From Micractinium sp. NFX-FRZ (taxonomy: Eukaryota; Chlorophyta; Trebouxiophyceae; Chlorellales; Chlorellaceae): a DNA stretch of 64,000 nt. The position numbers were made by a program, and so were the translations under genes. The stretch is from contig JAPTJF010000335.1 of NCBI GenBank assembly GCA_029339195.1, forward strand, positions 1 to 64,000, read 5' to 3'. This document shows, in pieces, positions 63,001-64,000 of this stretch. A model generated the notes under the pieces. It did not search any database, was not told the DNA's origin, and saw only the letters and a list, made by a program, of their open reading frames with translations. Position 1 is the stretch's first letter, and every line of letters starts with the position of its first letter.

Positions 63001-64000
63001 GCAGGCTGCTTACAGGAGCCCCCTGATGCAGACAGCGTGGTCAGTGCCGCCCAAGTGTGCGGGCACATGCAGCTGCACTGCTCCGAGAGCAAAGCAGCCC
63101 GGGGCCTCGCCCTGCCACTGACCTTCAGATCTACTGCTTGCGCCCTCACAATCTGGCTGCAGTGGCACGACCTTATCTGCACCCCTGTCGGCGCCGAGGC
63201 TGCCGCCCCAATGCCCGAGGGCGCAGCCGCACCAGCGCCAGAGGGCGAAGCGGAGGCCATTGCCGCCGGTCAGCGTGAGTTGTTGTGCATCCGTGTGCGT
63301 CATGGAAGCCATGCCATGCCATGCAGCGCTTGGGTGACTGTGCCCTGCCCCTGAAAATGGTATGCTATGTGTGCTCAGCATGCTCAGCACAGGCCGGTCC
63401 CTTCCGTGCTCGACGTCAAAGCTGAAGATGGCTCTCCCACTGCTGGCCCTGGCCGCACAACATGTGCACTCATCGCGACTGCCCTTTGCCACTCCTTCTA
63501 CTCCCCGTGCTGACCCATATGTGTTTACAGAGATCTCCGATCGCTGGTTGCCGCTCTTCCCACCCACCCTGCCCCCGCACGCCTGCCCCGCCTACCCCGC
63601 CTGCGCCCTCAGTTGTTGCCCGCATCTGCCGAGTGGAGCGTAACCCAGGCGTGCTTCGGGCAACTGACCGTCCATGCATCAATTTTGTACCCTGGTTCAT
63701 TCCTGCAGTTGTGCGCACTTGCAACGTGGAGCGCAGCCCCGCCGTGGTTGCCTCCAACTGGGCGCCCCTGTGGGTGGGCGCCGCCGACCCGGGCAGCGAG
63801 CAGGTGCGGGCTCAATGTGCTGCTGCAGCAGACGTAACAGGCAGGGCTGCCTGTTGTCGAGGCCTGCCCGGCAGGTGCTGTCTCTGCAGGGTCTGGACCA
63901 TGATTATGCCTGCAGCACACTGTGCTGTCTCTGCCGTGCATGCCTGCACAGCACCAGACTCCAGCCTGCGGTTTGTCCTGCCGGCTGTTCATGTAATGCC
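57034..64000 (+). CDS. TRE1: Secreted trehalase (GH37), 3' end beyond the window
   Basis: Hydrolyses trehalose to two glucoses. Nineteen exons join in phase, about 490 residues, and the gene runs off the window: 57034-57091, 57227-57342, 57481-57524, 57818-57929, 58376-58453, 58998-59045, 59383-59510, 59802-59859, 60173-60227, 60478-60509, 60830-60894, 61153-61210, 61407-61492, 61749-61849, 62115-62192, 62495-62600, 62902-62947, 63163-63268, 63709-63803. A signal peptide is clear (MGLLALALLAAAATAG). GH37 landmarks are SDSKTIVDMPLK, the first trehalase signature PGARFREIYYWDTFW (about residues 185-199), NFVHLMREYGHIPNG, YYINRSQPPLF, PRPESYLEDVETA, GWDFSSRW and VVASNWAPLW. The second signature (QWDYPNGWAP) should lie downstream. 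Intron 4 has a GC donor (CAG/GCAAGTG). Several introns carry exon-edge echoes. Confidence 0.92.
58616..58632 (+). repeat. Short interstitial telomere-like motif
   Basis: CTAAACCCTAAACCCTA is two and a half units of CCCTAAA, the plant and Chlorella-type telomere repeat, inside trehalase intron 5. It is too short to show a former telomere. Confidence 0.6.
59270..59332 (+). repeat. Degenerate copy of trehalase exon 7, in intron 6
   Basis: CTGTGGAAGCGCCCGAC and GAGCAGGAGCGCTTCA match exon 7 (59383 onward: CTGTGGAAGCGCCTGAC, GAGCAGGAGCGCTTCA) in the same order, with a short deletion between them that shifts the frame. It lies about 110 bases upstream. Confidence 0.9.
59884..59907. repeat. 24-base perfect palindrome in trehalase intron 8
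   Basis: Positions 59884-59907 are built on ATGCATGC with TGCAAG arms and are self-complementary over the full length. It begins 24 bases after the donor of exon 8. Confidence 0.75.
60512..60617 (+). repeat. Two-copy 53-base minisatellite in trehalase intron 10
   Basis: Units at 60512-60564 and 60565-60617 begin CTGCTGGGGCC and continue through CTGCGCC and TGCTTGG with about 10% differences. The first starts just after the donor of the 32-base exon 10. Confidence 0.8.
61090..61140 (+). repeat. Possible echoes of trehalase exon 12 start
   Basis: GCGGCTGCCGGCA occurs near 61093 and 61120, resembling GCACTGCCGGCGCTGCTGCG at the start of exon 12 (61157). The match is short, so this is the weakest of the echoes listed. 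Confidence 0.35.
63611..63655 (+). repeat. Degenerate copy of trehalase exon 19 start, in intron 18
   Basis: AGTTGTTGCCCGCATCTGC then GAGTGGAGCGTAACCC matches the real acceptor and exon (AGTTGTGCGCACTTGC, AACGTGGAGCGCAGCCC at 63707). Translated, it reads ARICRVERNPGV against VRTCNVERSPAV. Confidence 0.8.

Overview
The window looks like nuclear DNA of a GC-rich, intron-dense green alga, most like a trebouxiophyte such as Chlorella or Micractinium. This is inferred from three things: (i) genes cut into many short exons with GT-AG (twice GC-AG) introns whose phases close exactly; (ii) plastid proteins of the plant lineage (DEG2-type protease, CLPR4); (iii) TGTAA polyadenylation motifs downstream of many stops. 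No CRISPR array, rRNA or tRNA gene was recognised. Exon coordinates are my own hand splicing: each was accepted only if the acceptor, donor and reading phase agreed, and exceptions are stated.

Layout: 429-1201 (+) small two-helix membrane protein; 2533-4342 (-) TatD-type DNase; 4600-11720 (+) DEG2 chloroplast protease; 12298-14669 (+) CLPR4; 15295-17168 (-) conserved plastid protein of unknown job; 17541-20709 (+) very-long-chain enoyl-CoA reductase; 21523-26850 (-) plastid pseudokinase-like protein; 28358-29110 (-) inverted paralog of the first gene; 29935-31114 (-) small membrane protein; 32548-34527 a decayed DDE transposase (-) with a nuclease-like gene fragment on the opposite strand in its middle; 35803-37613 (+) hydrophilic LEA-like gene, partly resolved; 38666-40381 (-), 40930-41159 (+, truncated) and 42837-44503 (+) three copies of one unknown family; 44765-48955 (+) WAPL cohesin-release factor; 49443-51335 (+) F-box/LRR protein; 52572-54075 and 54780-56614 (+) tandem paralogs, the second with a frameshift; 57034 to the window end (+) a secreted trehalase, cut off by the window.

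The genes do not form one pathway. Plastid proteolysis is over-represented by neighbours (DEG2 beside CLPR4). Two divergent pairs share short promoters (TatD/DEG2; unknown plastid protein/enoyl-CoA reductase). Three gene families are locally duplicated.

The most unusual signal is not a gene. Introns of DEG2, CLPR4, the enoyl-CoA reductase, the pseudokinase, WAPL and trehalase contain degenerate partial copies of the edge of a neighbouring exon, usually including the splice site. I call these 'exon-edge echoes'. They recur often enough in this window to suggest a general process of intron growth or decoy-exon formation in this genome.
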